Of a stretch of 64,000 nt of DNA, positions 33,534-42,344 are shown in pieces. This DNA is from Methylocaldum sp035627495 (GTDB taxonomy: Bacteria; Pseudomonadota; Gammaproteobacteria; Methylococcales; Methylococcaceae). Where the stretch lies: contig NZ_DASPLO010000012.1 of assembly GCF_035627495.1 (NCBI RefSeq), positions 1 to 64,000 of the forward strand, in the 5' to 3' direction. Made by a program: the position numbers and the translations under genes. The stretch's first letter is position 1. Each line of letters opens with the position of its first letter. The notes below the pieces were generated by a model. The model made no database searches. It was not told the origin of the DNA and saw only the letters and a list, made by a program, of their open reading frames with translations.

Positions 33534-35131
33534 ACGATACGTTGCGCGAGTTCGCGAAACACTATGCCTCGGAGCTGCGGAACTACCTGGCGGGCGCGGG
33601 GGAGGCCGGCCTACAGCGCGCTTATGAACTCGGACGTCTGGCAGTCGAATCCGGCCTGGGCGTGCTGGATATCGAATCGATTTACCGGGAGGCGCTGGCG
33701 TCCGTGTTGGAAGGCCTGCCTTCCGCCGAAGAGAGCAGACATACAGTGGCGATGGCGGCGGAGTTCTGGGCCGAGAGTCTCGCGCCTTTCGAGATGACCC
33801 ATCGCGGCTTCCGCGAAGCCAACGATGAGCTGCGCCGGCTCAACCAGACGCTGAAAGGCGAAATCACGGAGCGCAAGCGCGCCGAGGCGGCGCTCCAGAA
33901 AGCCCATGACGACTTGGAACGGCGAGTTCGGCTCCGCACCGCCGAACTGGCGCAAGCCAATGCCGAGCTTGGCGAGGAAATCACCGAGCGCAAGCACTAC
34001 GAGGCGGAGCTGCGCCTACACGATCGCGCCATCGAAGCGTCCAGCGTAGGCATCATTATCACCGATGCGAGGCAGCCGAATTATCCCATCATCTATGCCA
34101 ATCCCGCCTTTGCTCAAATGATAGGCTTTTCCCGGGAGGAACTGATCGGGCGCAATCCCCGCATTTTGCAGGGGCCGGACACCGATCCGGAAGCGATTGC
34201 GGAAATTCGTCAGGCCTTGCGTGAAGGACGCGACTGCCATCTGACCCTGAAGAATTATCGGAAGGATGGAACCCCGTTCTGGAATGAGCTGTTCCTCTCT
34301 CCGGTGCGGGACAACCAGGGCAATCTCACCCATTACATCGGCACCCAAACCGATGTGACCGAGTTGCGCCGGGCGGAGGAAGAGCGCCATGAGATGGAAA
34401 TCGCCAAACAGATTCAACTGTCCCTTTTACCCGGCTCACCCTTGCAGCTTCCCGGTGCCCTCATTGCCGGCTACTGCCTGCCGGCCACCCATGTCGGCGG
34501 GGATTATTTCGATTATTTTTGGGGGCCGGACACCATCGATCTCGTCGTTGCCGATGTCTCCGGGCATTCGATGGGTGCGGCGCTGGTCATGGCGGAAGCA
34601 CGCAGTACTCTTAGAGCGGAGGCCCTGCACAGACAGCAGGCACAACACGGCCTAGCACGGGGAACCGGGGAAATCCTCCGCGCCTTGAACGCCTTACTTT
34701 ACGATGATCTGAGCCGGGCGGACCTTTTCATCACCATGTTCTATATGAAATACCACCGCGCTACCCGGCAGTTGAGCTACGCCAATGCGGGACACAACCC
34801 CCCGCTGCTGCTGCGTTGCGGCGAAACGGCGTGCCGGGAGCTGGATGCCGAGGGGCTTATCTTTGGGGTGATCAAGGAGGTGGCGTTCGAAGAGAAAGGC
34901 ACCGTTCTGGACAAGGGAGACCTCGTGCTGCTCTACACCGATGGCGTAACCGAGGCACAGAACCCGGAAGGCAAGTTTTTCGGCGCCGACCGCCTCAGCG
35001 AGCTCTTGGCCGCCCAGGGGGCAAATACGCCGCAGGAGATCATCAACACAATCATCGAAGCACTGCAGACCTTCTGCCGCAGCCATTCCTTCGCCGACGA
35101 TGTCTCCATGGTGGTTCTTAAGGTCACGTAG
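33530..35131 (+). CDS. RsbU-like PP2C phosphatase with RsbU-N and PAS domains
   Basis: A 533-residue effector phosphatase. Residues 1-80 are an RsbU/RsbRD N-terminal domain (HYASELRNYL, LGVLDIESIYREAL), binding RsbT. A coiled coil follows (about 95-165), then a PAS/LOV-type domain (IIYANPAFAQMIGFS, IGRNPRILQGPDTD); the photoactive cysteine of LOV (NCRFLQ) is Pro here. SpoIIE phosphatase ends it: AGYCLPATHVGGDYFD, DVSGHSMGAALVM, YTDGVTEAQN, ADDVSMVVLKV. Its target is not encoded here. Confidence 0.9.
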   Translation: MNDTLREFAKHYASELRNYLAGAGEAGLQRAYELGRLAVESGLGVLDIESIYREALASVLEGLPSAEESRHTVAMAAEFWAESLAPFEMTHRGFREANDELRRLNQTLKGEITERKRAEAALQKAHDDLERRVRLRTAELAQANAELGEEITERKHYEAELRLHDRAIEASSVGIIITDARQPNYPIIYANPAFAQMIGFSREELIGRNPRILQGPDTDPEAIAEIRQALREGRDCHLTLKNYRKDGTPFWNELFLSPVRDNQGNLTHYIGTQTDVTELRRAEEERHEMEIAKQIQLSLLPGSPLQLPGALIAGYCLPATHVGGDYFDYFWGPDTIDLVVADVSGHSMGAALVMAEARSTLRAEALHRQQAQHGLARGTGEILRALNALLYDDLSRADLFITMFYMKYHRATRQLSYANAGHNPPLLLRCGETACRELDAEGLIFGVIKEVAFEEKGTVLDKGDLVLLYTDGVTEAQNPEGKFFGADRLSELLAAQGANTPQEIINTIIEALQTFCRSHSFADDVSMVVLKVT

Positions 35132-35156
35132 GGGCTGGCCACCGCCTCCATGTGGG

Positions 35157-35502
35157 CTAGAGCGTTTTCTGGTCTGGTGTAGCGCCCGCATGGCGGGCAC
35201 TACACGTCTTAGTCCCGTTCGGACGCCCCCGAGCATCGGAGTCCGGAACCGGAATCGCCCGAAAGGGGCGCGGCGACCGAGGCACACGGAGGTGCCTTCG
35301 GTCGGCCCCGGTGCCGGACGAGACGCGCAGGATCAGGGCGTCCGCCGGGTGTCCTTTCTTTTGGTTCCTTTTCTTTGGACAAGCAAAGGAACCCGCGTGC
35401 GGGGCGGCTCCCCGCTCTAAAACAAGATGCCGCGACAAGCGGCACCTTGGGGTATGCTTCCGGATATCGCTCATCGCTACATCTTACCGAAAAATGCTCT
35501 AG
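35157..35502. mobile_element. MITE-like element with short terminal inverted repeats
   Basis: The ends CTAGAGCGTTTTC (35157-35169) and its counterpart GAAAAATGCTCTAG (35489-35502) are inverted copies, and TA pairs flank the element. Inside are smaller palindromes (about 35178-35204, GCGCCCGCATGGCGGGC) and a TTTCTTTTGGTTCCTTTTC stretch. There is no transposase. This pattern suits a non-autonomous IS630/Tc1-type element. It follows the phosphatase gene by 25 bases. Confidence 0.5.
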
Positions 35503-36003
35503 CTAGTTGTTTCCCATCGAGATTTGCGTATAAGGCTATGGGTTCAGACCCTCCACGATGTGAGGCCGGTCGGCAATAGTGGACGCCCTGGCGCGCAGAT
35601 TTGATGCAGACGCATGCGGACTCCGGGATATCGAGACCGGTCTCAAAGGCGTAGAACAAGGATCTTTCCACTTTCGCCGAAAGCGCTTGATCTCAACCGC
35701 CAGGGGTGACTACATACAGGTCATGAGCGTAGAGCAGATTGAAAGCCTTTCGAAGCTCTTGATCCCGCCGCTGTCTCAGAAATTCATACCGAACGCCGCG
35801 GGCCTCGCCCAGGCCAAAGGCTTTATTCCATTGGTTGACCGGGCAGGATCTTACCGATGCTCTCAGACAGACAGCCGGCCAGTTCAGGGGACAGGTGACC
35901 GGTTTTGGCCGAAAGCGCCTATCAACGGATCGGCGGTTCGCGACCCATTCCGGTCATTCAAGCAGCACAGATAAACACTGTTTTTACTTCGAACAAGCCT
36001 AAT
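35503..36003. other. Intergenic region, no supported gene
   Basis: Five hundred bases with only low-quality short frames on both strands (for example 35579-35974) and no recognisable domain, ribosome site or conserved motif. The section lies 3' of the giant NTPase gene and 3' of a MITE-like element. Confidence 0.4.
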
Positions 36004-39000
36004 TCAATGTTTCTTAGTCCTTCTCCATTTTCGGCGACAAACGGACGTGGTCGAGGCTTGCTGTGGCGTGCGTTTGTCCAAGTCCAGCAATATCTCGCGC
36101 GCCTGTGGGACGTTAAACTCCAGCATTCTCTCGAACAATGCAGTGCCCTGTGCCTGGTGGGGAGCACCTAAATCCTGGAGAACCAAGGCAATGGTCACAA
36201 AGGACTCGCTCATTAAATAACGGGATGAGGCAATATTCCCCATATCCATTCCGGCGAAATCGAGAAGGATATTGCAAACCTTGTATACACGTTCGGGTTC
36301 TACGTGAACAAGCTCTTCCAAACACTCACCCACGAATTCCGCCGATTGATAGCTAAGAATCGAGGGATAGTCGCAGAGGGTGTCGAGTAGTTCTCGGCTG
36401 GCCCAATCAGGAAGGAAACCTCCGAGACGGAAAATACTGGCAAGAGCCCTGAGGACAGCTTCATCCTGGTCTTCGAGCAGTTGCAAGAGATAGCCATGAA
36501 CAGTGTAGCGGTGCTGAGATTCCCGCCAAAGATGCGCTATCGAGTGAGCGACACCCACACGGACGGCACGTCGCTTTTCGTTCGTTTCATCTCCATGGAT
36601 GAGATCATTCAACCATTCGGCAATCCAGCATTCATCTGGGAACCAGACACGGCGCAGCATAACCAATTCGCCCATGCCTTGAGCGGCTGTCTCCCCGCCC
36701 TCTTTGAGCATCCTGTCTAACCAATGCTGGGCTACGTCCGGTTCGATCCAGTGCTGACAGTGCGCTAACAGATGCGCCCCTTCTAACGTATCGAGGATGG
36801 ACGGATAGGTTAGGAACAGCCCGTTCAGGAATGCTTGCGCACGGCTGCGGTCGGCGAGATGCAGCCACTGAAGATAGTGGAACATGGCGATCCAGACGCG
36901 GGGAGATTCGGGGCGAAGCAGATGTCTTTGCAAGATGCTCAGCCAGTGATCCGTCCTAGGTGGCTGCGCAAGGAGACAGGCTTTCGACAAAGCCGCCAAT
37001 ATCGGGTAATTCCCATGCGGCAAGATCCTACCACCCGCAAGGTCCCAAAGCAGGCTGCCCTGCGCTTTTTTGCTTTCGTCATGCGACTCGCATGCCTCCT
37101 CTGAAGATTCGCCAGCGGGAGCAAGCCAAGTCTCCAGAATGCCGAACAGAGGTTCGGGCAAGGGATGATCGGCATCAACGGCCTTCTCCACAGCCCTCGC
37201 TGCCGGGCGGCGGAAATGTTCACTGGCAAACCCTTTCTCTGCCAACTCCAAGATAAGACTATAGAACGCGTTGCGGTCATAGTTGGTTTTGGCCAAAGCC
37301 TCGAGGACATCACCCACCGGGATTTCGTTGTGTCCAGGCAGCATTTGCCGCACCAGCCGAACCGCACGCTCGGGGTCCCCTTCCGCCAACTTTGCCAGCT
37401 CTCGCCCCGCCTGAATAGCTCCACCTTCCATCCTCTTTCTCGGATGGTCCCAACCGTATTCGTCCGTCAATTCGGAAAACAGGTTGAGTACATCTTTATC
37501 TTGTGCGGCCTCCATCTGCTCGGCACTGACTCGGCTGCCGATCTCACGAAAACCTGAAAACCACATATCACGGTCATGGAGGTCAGGAAAAGCCCGTTCC
37601 TCTTCCTCCACATGGCGGCGGCAGATCGCGCTCATCCGTTCCCGTGGCAGGACCTTAAGCAACCGCAGCCTGTACTCCCGTGTCCAGCGTATACGATTAC
37701 GCCGAGTCTTAGCGTCATCATCCGGTACATGGCTGTAGCGGTTCCAACTCCGGAGAAGCTGCTCCAGACGCAGGAACTGCCCTGCGTCAAGGTGAGGGAC
37801 CAGAACCTGTATCAGTTCCTTGGTGTTCCGATGAACGTCTGAATGTGAGCCTAGGACCAGTCGCCGTGGGTCCGCGCAAAGGAATTCGAGCGCAACATCG
37901 GGGTGGATTTTTACGATATGGGCCATGCCTTTCGCCAGGAGGCGCTGCACGAGCATGAGGTCGATTCCCTCATTGGCCTTCTGGAAGGCGAGAAAAGCGT
38001 CGGGCTGGCATTCCGCTAATTTTTCTACTGCCTGGACCATGGCGGTTAGGAAAGGCCGTTCGATGCGCGTTTCCCGTTCATCGTCAATGCCATCGATCAA
38101 GCTTAAGCCCTGTCGGTATCCCACTACGAAGAGATGAGCCTCCCGCGCAGTAGTGGTTATTACCTGTACGAACCAGGGCCAGACGGCATCTAAGAAGGCA
38201 CCGGCGGCGGCTTCCGCCAGGGCGGGCAGGTCGTGCAACTCATATCCCTCCAGCAATTTACGACAACGTTTGAACTGGTTCGATTCTTGCCAGAGGTCCT
38301 GAAATGGGGTTTCGCTTTCTGCTACTTGAGTCTCCACGTGGGGTTCAGGCGGAAACTCCTTCTCCCACTCCCATCTGAACCAAGTCGCGATCAACCGCGG
38401 AGCCTGTTCGGGCAGCTGCATGCTGACTACACCGGCCAGATGGTTCACGGCCCAAGCCGCCACATCGGTCCGGGTCAGAATGCGGCAACAGCGGTCCACT
38501 ACGTCGGTCTGCCACCCACTGATATGCTCTAACACCCGCCAAGTGAGAACGTCCTTGTCCGCGTGGGGGAGCCAGTGGTCGTCGATCAGATGGAGAACGC
38601 TGGGCTGATCAAAGTCGAGGGCTTTAATGAGGATGGGCACTACCGGCCATGCCTCCTGTGCTGACCTGACTATGATCATGGGCAGGTGAGTGGGCGAAAG
38701 CCGTGCAAACCAGCCCTGACTGCCGACTACGGCGGCAAGGATGCGGCTCTGATGCCAGGCATCATCGAACCTCTGGAAAAACAAGGCAGCTTCGGCAGGT
38801 TCAGGGTCCTGAAGCTGGCCTAGGAATTCGATCAACAACATGCGCAGGTGGAGGCGCAGTTCGGAATCCCAGAGTCGGCGGATTTCGTCCCGATAGGCGT
38901 GTCGGTCCACCGCTCGCATGTAGCCTAGAGCATGCCAGACTTGGGGACGTATACGTAGACTGTCTTGCCGCGCCAATACGGCTTCCATTAGTTGTCCGGC

Positions 39001-40311
39001 TGCGTCTAAGAAGGTTCGTGCTCGGACAAATTCAAACAGCGTCTGATGACGGAAACCGATACGTCCCCTTTCCTCAATCAGGACACCGGCCGCTTCCAGT
39101 TCCAGAATCACGGCATAGCGGTTCTCGAAGGCTGCCAGAGGCAGCCAAAGCACTTCCTGGTCCGCCATACGCTCGGTTAAGTCCAACAACAGGCGACGGC
39201 GGTTGCCACTGGTATCACAAAGAACGGCCTGCTTCCACAGCGATTCAAGCATGTGCTGATAGCCTTGCAACAGCTCGGCCTCGTCGGTGGTCTTGATCAG
39301 ACGTAGGAATGTATCTAGGGCATGTGGGGAGCGCAGATCCTCCCGCATGGTTTTATTCCAAGCCGCAGTCCGAACTCCATGGGCTTGCAGGGCAGCGTCT
39401 ACCTGTTCCCAAGCAGGCAGAGCCAAGGTCAGGAGTTCAGCCTCTAGATTTCGCAGGCGCGGATCGTGGCGATGCTCGAACACTCGGCAGGAGGCTACCA
39501 CATGCACGTTATCCAACCCGGCTAGATCGCGGATCAGTTCTAGCGGAACACGCAGGCGACTGGAATGCTGTACCACCAAGTCGGCCAGCGCATCGAGCTG
39601 ATCCAACAGCACTACCACCTTGCTCTCCCGCGCCAGGGTACAGATACAATCCACGGCGGCCGCGGGTAGGCCAAGGTATTCCCCTAAGCCGTTCTGATCC
39701 TGAATAGATTCGGGCAGAAAATCTAGCTTGATGCCGAGAGCTGGAATGGAAGCTGCTTCGAGTTGCTGCCCCAAGCGGGCTAGCAAGGCCGACTTGCCGC
39801 AGCCAGGCTCGCCCACCAGCAAGGTCAAAGAGTGGATATCACCTTCGATGCGTTGCATCAGAGCATTCAGCTCCGGGCGTTCCAGCCATTGACCGTTTGA
39901 CAGGGAGACCTGCCAAGTCAGCAGATCGGAGGATGCGCGGTGGAACAGGTTACGCAGCTCGTCAGTGGTAGGTGCCGGATTGCGTAGCTTGTCAAACGCT
40001 CGGTCAATACCGGTGCTGAGAGCACTGATTAACCCCGCTTCGTCAGAAAATACGCCAGGCCGTCGATCCCTGCTGACCTCGTCACGAAATGCCGTGATCC
40101 TTTGCAGCTTTTCAGGATGATTCATATCGGACAAGGCAACATCCGGAATGCTCGTGCGCAGCAAGACAATCGTCGGAATCCCCTTAGCCTTCGCTCGGCG
40201 ATATTCCAGATGGGTGATCGAGAGGTTCTCTGGATTATCCGCCTCGGGCTGGTGGCCATAACGGTGTCCAAGTATGAGTACGTAAATGTCGCAACCCTCA
40301 ACGTCTTCCAA
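36004..40311 (-). CDS. Giant DUF4062-STAND NTPase, N-terminus cut by amber codon
   Basis: A 1435-residue frame from TTG 40311. It begins inside a DUF4062 domain (CDIYVLILGHRYGH, THLEYRRAKAKGIPT). A STAND/NACHT-type NTPase core follows: Walker A LLVGEPGCGKSALLA (about 164-178), Walker B VVVLLDQLDALADL (about 226-239), RNA/ASC-like helices. The last 900 residues are a helical solenoid (HEAT/TPR-like). DUF4062-STAND proteins are candidate phage sensors in the Avs style. The true start, ATG 40449, reads MATVYVSSTLLDLKAER but hits TAG at 40381-40383 (codon 23). Pseudogene, readthrough or start at TTG 40311 are the options. Confidence 0.8.
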   Translation of the reverse strand: MEDVEGCDIYVLILGHRYGHQPEADNPENLSITHLEYRRAKAKGIPTIVLLRTSIPDVALSDMNHPEKLQRITAFRDEVSRDRRPGVFSDEAGLISALSTGIDRAFDKLRNPAPTTDELRNLFHRASSDLLTWQVSLSNGQWLERPELNALMQRIEGDIHSLTLLVGEPGCGKSALLARLGQQLEAASIPALGIKLDFLPESIQDQNGLGEYLGLPAAAVDCICTLARESKVVVLLDQLDALADLVVQHSSRLRVPLELIRDLAGLDNVHVVASCRVFEHRHDPRLRNLEAELLTLALPAWEQVDAALQAHGVRTAAWNKTMREDLRSPHALDTFLRLIKTTDEAELLQGYQHMLESLWKQAVLCDTSGNRRRLLLDLTERMADQEVLWLPLAAFENRYAVILELEAAGVLIEERGRIGFRHQTLFEFVRARTFLDAAGQLMEAVLARQDSLRIRPQVWHALGYMRAVDRHAYRDEIRRLWDSELRLHLRMLLIEFLGQLQDPEPAEAALFFQRFDDAWHQSRILAAVVGSQGWFARLSPTHLPMIIVRSAQEAWPVVPILIKALDFDQPSVLHLIDDHWLPHADKDVLTWRVLEHISGWQTDVVDRCCRILTRTDVAAWAVNHLAGVVSMQLPEQAPRLIATWFRWEWEKEFPPEPHVETQVAESETPFQDLWQESNQFKRCRKLLEGYELHDLPALAEAAAGAFLDAVWPWFVQVITTTAREAHLFVVGYRQGLSLIDGIDDERETRIERPFLTAMVQAVEKLAECQPDAFLAFQKANEGIDLMLVQRLLAKGMAHIVKIHPDVALEFLCADPRRLVLGSHSDVHRNTKELIQVLVPHLDAGQFLRLEQLLRSWNRYSHVPDDDAKTRRNRIRWTREYRLRLLKVLPRERMSAICRRHVEEEERAFPDLHDRDMWFSGFREIGSRVSAEQMEAAQDKDVLNLFSELTDEYGWDHPRKRMEGGAIQAGRELAKLAEGDPERAVRLVRQMLPGHNEIPVGDVLEALAKTNYDRNAFYSLILELAEKGFASEHFRRPAARAVEKAVDADHPLPEPLFGILETWLAPAGESSEEACESHDESKKAQGSLLWDLAGGRILPHGNYPILAALSKACLLAQPPRTDHWLSILQRHLLRPESPRVWIAMFHYLQWLHLADRSRAQAFLNGLFLTYPSILDTLEGAHLLAHCQHWIEPDVAQHWLDRMLKEGGETAAQGMGELVMLRRVWFPDECWIAEWLNDLIHGDETNEKRRAVRVGVAHSIAHLWRESQHRYTVHGYLLQLLEDQDEAVLRALASIFRLGGFLPDWASRELLDTLCDYPSILSYQSAEFVGECLEELVHVEPERVYKVCNILLDFAGMDMGNIASSRYLMSESFVTIALVLQDLGAPHQAQGTALFERMLEFNVPQAREILLDLDKRTPQQASTTSVCRRKWRRTKKH

Positions 40312-40449
40312 GCAGCTCTCACAGACCGTCTCACTGTCGGGGGCGTAACTGTGGACAGGTTGATGCCCCGCAGTGATCAGCTAGTCCATGACCGCCTGGC
40401 GTTCGGCTTTAAGGTCGAGAAGGGTGGAGGAGACGTAAACTGTAGCCAT
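40312..40449 (-). pseudogene. Severed DUF4062 start segment with in-frame TAG
   Basis: This is the missing 5' end of the giant NTPase frame on the minus strand: ATG 40449, MATVYVSSTLLDLKAER, then amber at 40381-40383, then LITAGHQPVHSYAPDSE and onwards in the same frame. Typical DUF4062 proteins carry this VFVSSTFxDLxxER opening, so only a Trp-to-stop-type change separates it from an intact gene. Confidence 0.75.
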
Positions 40450-40783
40450 CAGCATCTTTCTTGAGTGGAATGCTAATTATTCACTTAAAAGAGCTATAAA
40501 TTGTATTTCCATCTTACTGTGGATTTAGGCTTGAGCGTCTGTTCCTGGCCCAGTCTGTCTAAAAACGTGAAAATCGAAAATCTAATGGAGAGACTCAACT
40601 GGTTTTTGCCTGAACCTCCTGCCGAGGTGGAGTCAACGATTAAGAATTCACCCGGTTTTGACAGGTTAATGGAGTAAATTCCACGTCAGAATGGCTCGCT
40701 CGTGAGTTTTTACACAGCCTGGGCCGAATGCGGTCCCTCTGAGGCTGGAAATGACGTTAGGCCGCAAAGATCAAACCCGCTCA

Positions 40784-41509
40784 TCAGAAGTCAAATACCC
40801 AGCTTTCCCGATCCAACTGCCGCTGCAGAACGATCCGGTGCGGCGGTTGGATCAGCAGGGTCCAGGTTTGCTGGTGGTTTCGGTAAGGCTCCTTTACCGA
40901 TTTGAACGGCTGTGGCGCCAGCACGGCCAGGCAGAAACCGCCGGGCGCGCGGACCGATTCATAGCGAATCAGACCGATGCCGGCTTCCCGTGCGTGTTCC
41001 GCCAGCAATTGCGTTCCCGCGTAATCGACAGGGTGCGTCCAGGATTCCCGATCGGAGGCCAGGGGCGGCGCTGAAAGATCGATGGCTTTATGGGCGTCCA
41101 CATGAAATTCGAACAGCGTCAACTCGACGCTCGCGGAGCGGCCCGACAAGCCTTCGCTATCCAGCCAAAACCGCAGCCGCCAGTAGCTGCATTCGGCGCA
41201 GGCCGTTCGGCGGTCCTCGGCGCCGTAAAAAACGCCGGGGTCGGCGCGTCGGCGAAATTGCGACCCGCCCGGCAGCGGCCAATAGCGGAAAGGCGTTGCC
41301 AACAGCCAGTGCAAGCCGTGGGCCTCGACGGGCAGGCGGGGCTTGGCTTCATCGAGGATGTCCTCCAGCAGCGTCTGATCTTCCAGATTGCCCGAGGTCA
41401 GGTGCATGGTGGCGACCCGATGCTGGGCCTCCACCGCCCGCCAGCCGTTCCCCCGCCAAGGGCGGGACTCAGACGCGAGCGCGGTGGGCGTCCAGATATT
41501 CGCAGGCAT
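40784..41509 (-). CDS. RES-domain toxin
   Basis: A 241-residue RES-family protein. Conserved pieces: RYWPLPGGSQFRRRADPGVFYGAEDRRTACAE (Arg, Tyr and Glu region) and RYESVRAPGGFCLAVL (Ser region). RES toxins degrade NAD+ and halt growth unless bound by the Xre/MbcA antitoxin. It begins at ATG 41509, 41 bases inside the antitoxin gene. The end LQRQLDRES matches a relic at 22.1 kb. Relative to known RES toxins (about 150-230 residues) the length is a bit high. Confidence 0.85.
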   Translation of the reverse strand: MPANIWTPTALASESRPWRGNGWRAVEAQHRVATMHLTSGNLEDQTLLEDILDEAKPRLPVEAHGLHWLLATPFRYWPLPGGSQFRRRADPGVFYGAEDRRTACAECSYWRLRFWLDSEGLSGRSASVELTLFEFHVDAHKAIDLSAPPLASDRESWTHPVDYAGTQLLAEHAREAGIGLIRYESVRAPGGFCLAVLAPQPFKSVKEPYRNHQQTWTLLIQPPHRIVLQRQLDRESWVFDF

Positions 41510-41849
41510 GTATCAGGCCGTCGACGCGCTTGATGACCTCCATCGGCCGCTGTCCGTCGAAGGCGCGGTTGGTCGATTTCAACCAGCTTCGGGCCAGCTC
41601 GTCGTCGCCGCCTACCAGCGAGGACAGCGAACGATACAGGCGCACGAAATGGGCGGCCAGCTCCCAGGGCTTGCCGCCTTCGGGAAGGGCGTATCGGCCG
41701 TTCAACAGCCGGGAAGCGGTCGGTTGGCTGGCACCGATGATGCCTTTCAGATCGCTGGGACCCAATCCCAGGCGGCGAGCGGCCTCGATCACCGCTTGAG
41801 TGAGGACGCGTGAGCGGTCTGTAGCAGGAGCGGAAGCCGAGCGTGTCAT
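41469..41849 (-). CDS. Xre/MbcA/ParS-family antitoxin
   Basis: A 126-residue antitoxin. N-terminal HTH (LTQAVIEAARRLGLGPSDLKGIIGASQPTASRLLNGR) and C-terminal MbcA/ParS (DUF2384) part (LAAHFVRLYRSLSSLVGG, ARSWLKSTNRAFDGQRPMEVI). It neutralises the RES toxin downstream and represses the pair. ATG 41849 is preferred for GAGGGA spacing; ATG 41864 is an alternative. Toxin and antitoxin overlap by 41 bases. Confidence 0.88.
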   Translation of the reverse strand: MTRSASAPATDRSRVLTQAVIEAARRLGLGPSDLKGIIGASQPTASRLLNGRYALPEGGKPWELAAHFVRLYRSLSSLVGGDDELARSWLKSTNRAFDGQRPMEVIKRVDGLIHACEYLDAHRARV

Positions 41850-41879
41850 GGTGTCGTCCCTCATTTGCTTGCCGATATA

Positions 41880-41897
41880 TTTATTCTCAGGAATAAA
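41880..41897. promoter_or_regulatory. Candidate operator of the RES/Xre pair
   Basis: TTTATTC (41880-41886), loop TCAG, GAATAAA (41891-41897) is a perfect 7-base palindrome 31 bases before the antitoxin start, where an autoregulatory site is expected. A site this short could be chance in an AT-rich stretch. Confidence 0.35.
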
Positions 41898-41950
41898 ATT
41901 ATCACAAAATATCTTATGTGAATATCCATTAGAGGGCGGCGTTTGCAAAA

Positions 41951-42068
41951 CCAGCCAGGAATTATTGGAACTCTTCATGCATCTACAGGAGCCCCCGCTT
42001 TCTCGATGCGAAAAATTCTCAACCGGCTGACAATCCGAACCTCGTTTTCCCTACTCAGAAGATTGGCC
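41951..42068 (+). pseudogene. modE fragment (end of helix-turn-helix region)
   Basis: Reads QELLELFMHLQE, the counterpart of ModE RELLELFTRLQE, and shares DNA stretches such as GAATTATTGGAACTCTT with modE around 6455. The distance to the Mop start is about four bases shorter than in modE, breaking the frame. The HTH proper is missing. It precedes the intact Mop gene. Confidence 0.75.
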
Positions 42069-42284
42069 ATGAAAGCAAGCGCGCGCAATCAGTTGAAAGG
42101 CATGGTCAAACATATACAAAAGGGCGCGGTGAATTCCGAAATCGTGATCGAATTGGCAGGCGGTGACTCGGTGGCCGCCACCGTAACCAACGAGAGCGTG
42201 GATTCGATGGGACTCCGCGTGGGCGATACGGCGTGCGCCGTGTTCAAGGCGGGGTCGGTCGTTCTCGGGGTTGCGGCTTCTTAA
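42069..42284 (+). CDS. Stand-alone Mop molybdate-binding protein from modE duplication
   Basis: A 71-residue single Mop domain: KASARNQLKG, VKHIQKGAVNSEIVIELAGGDSVAA, TNESVDSMGLRVGDTACAVFKAGSVVLGVA. It is nearly identical to the second Mop domain of ModE at 6164-6997, with the start codon taken from the junction (ATG instead of GTG). Single Mops assemble as hexamers that store molybdate. The DNA upstream is a broken modE copy, so the gene arose by partial duplication. Whether it is expressed is unknown; there is no strong ribosome site. Confidence 0.75.
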   Translation: MKASARNQLKGMVKHIQKGAVNSEIVIELAGGDSVAATVTNESVDSMGLRVGDTACAVFKAGSVVLGVAAS

Positions 42285-42344
42285 CCGCACTCTGTTGACT
42301 TACGGTCGGTATTCGCCCCCCTAACCCAGAAAGGCCAAAACCAC

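Noticed and set aside
35579..35974. 131-residue plus frame after the MITE-like element
   Set aside because: No motif, no ribosome site and no relation to neighbours.
40567..40677. 36-residue frame starting GTG after the giant NTPase
   Set aside because: Acidic and regular, but too short and without a start signal to support as a gene.
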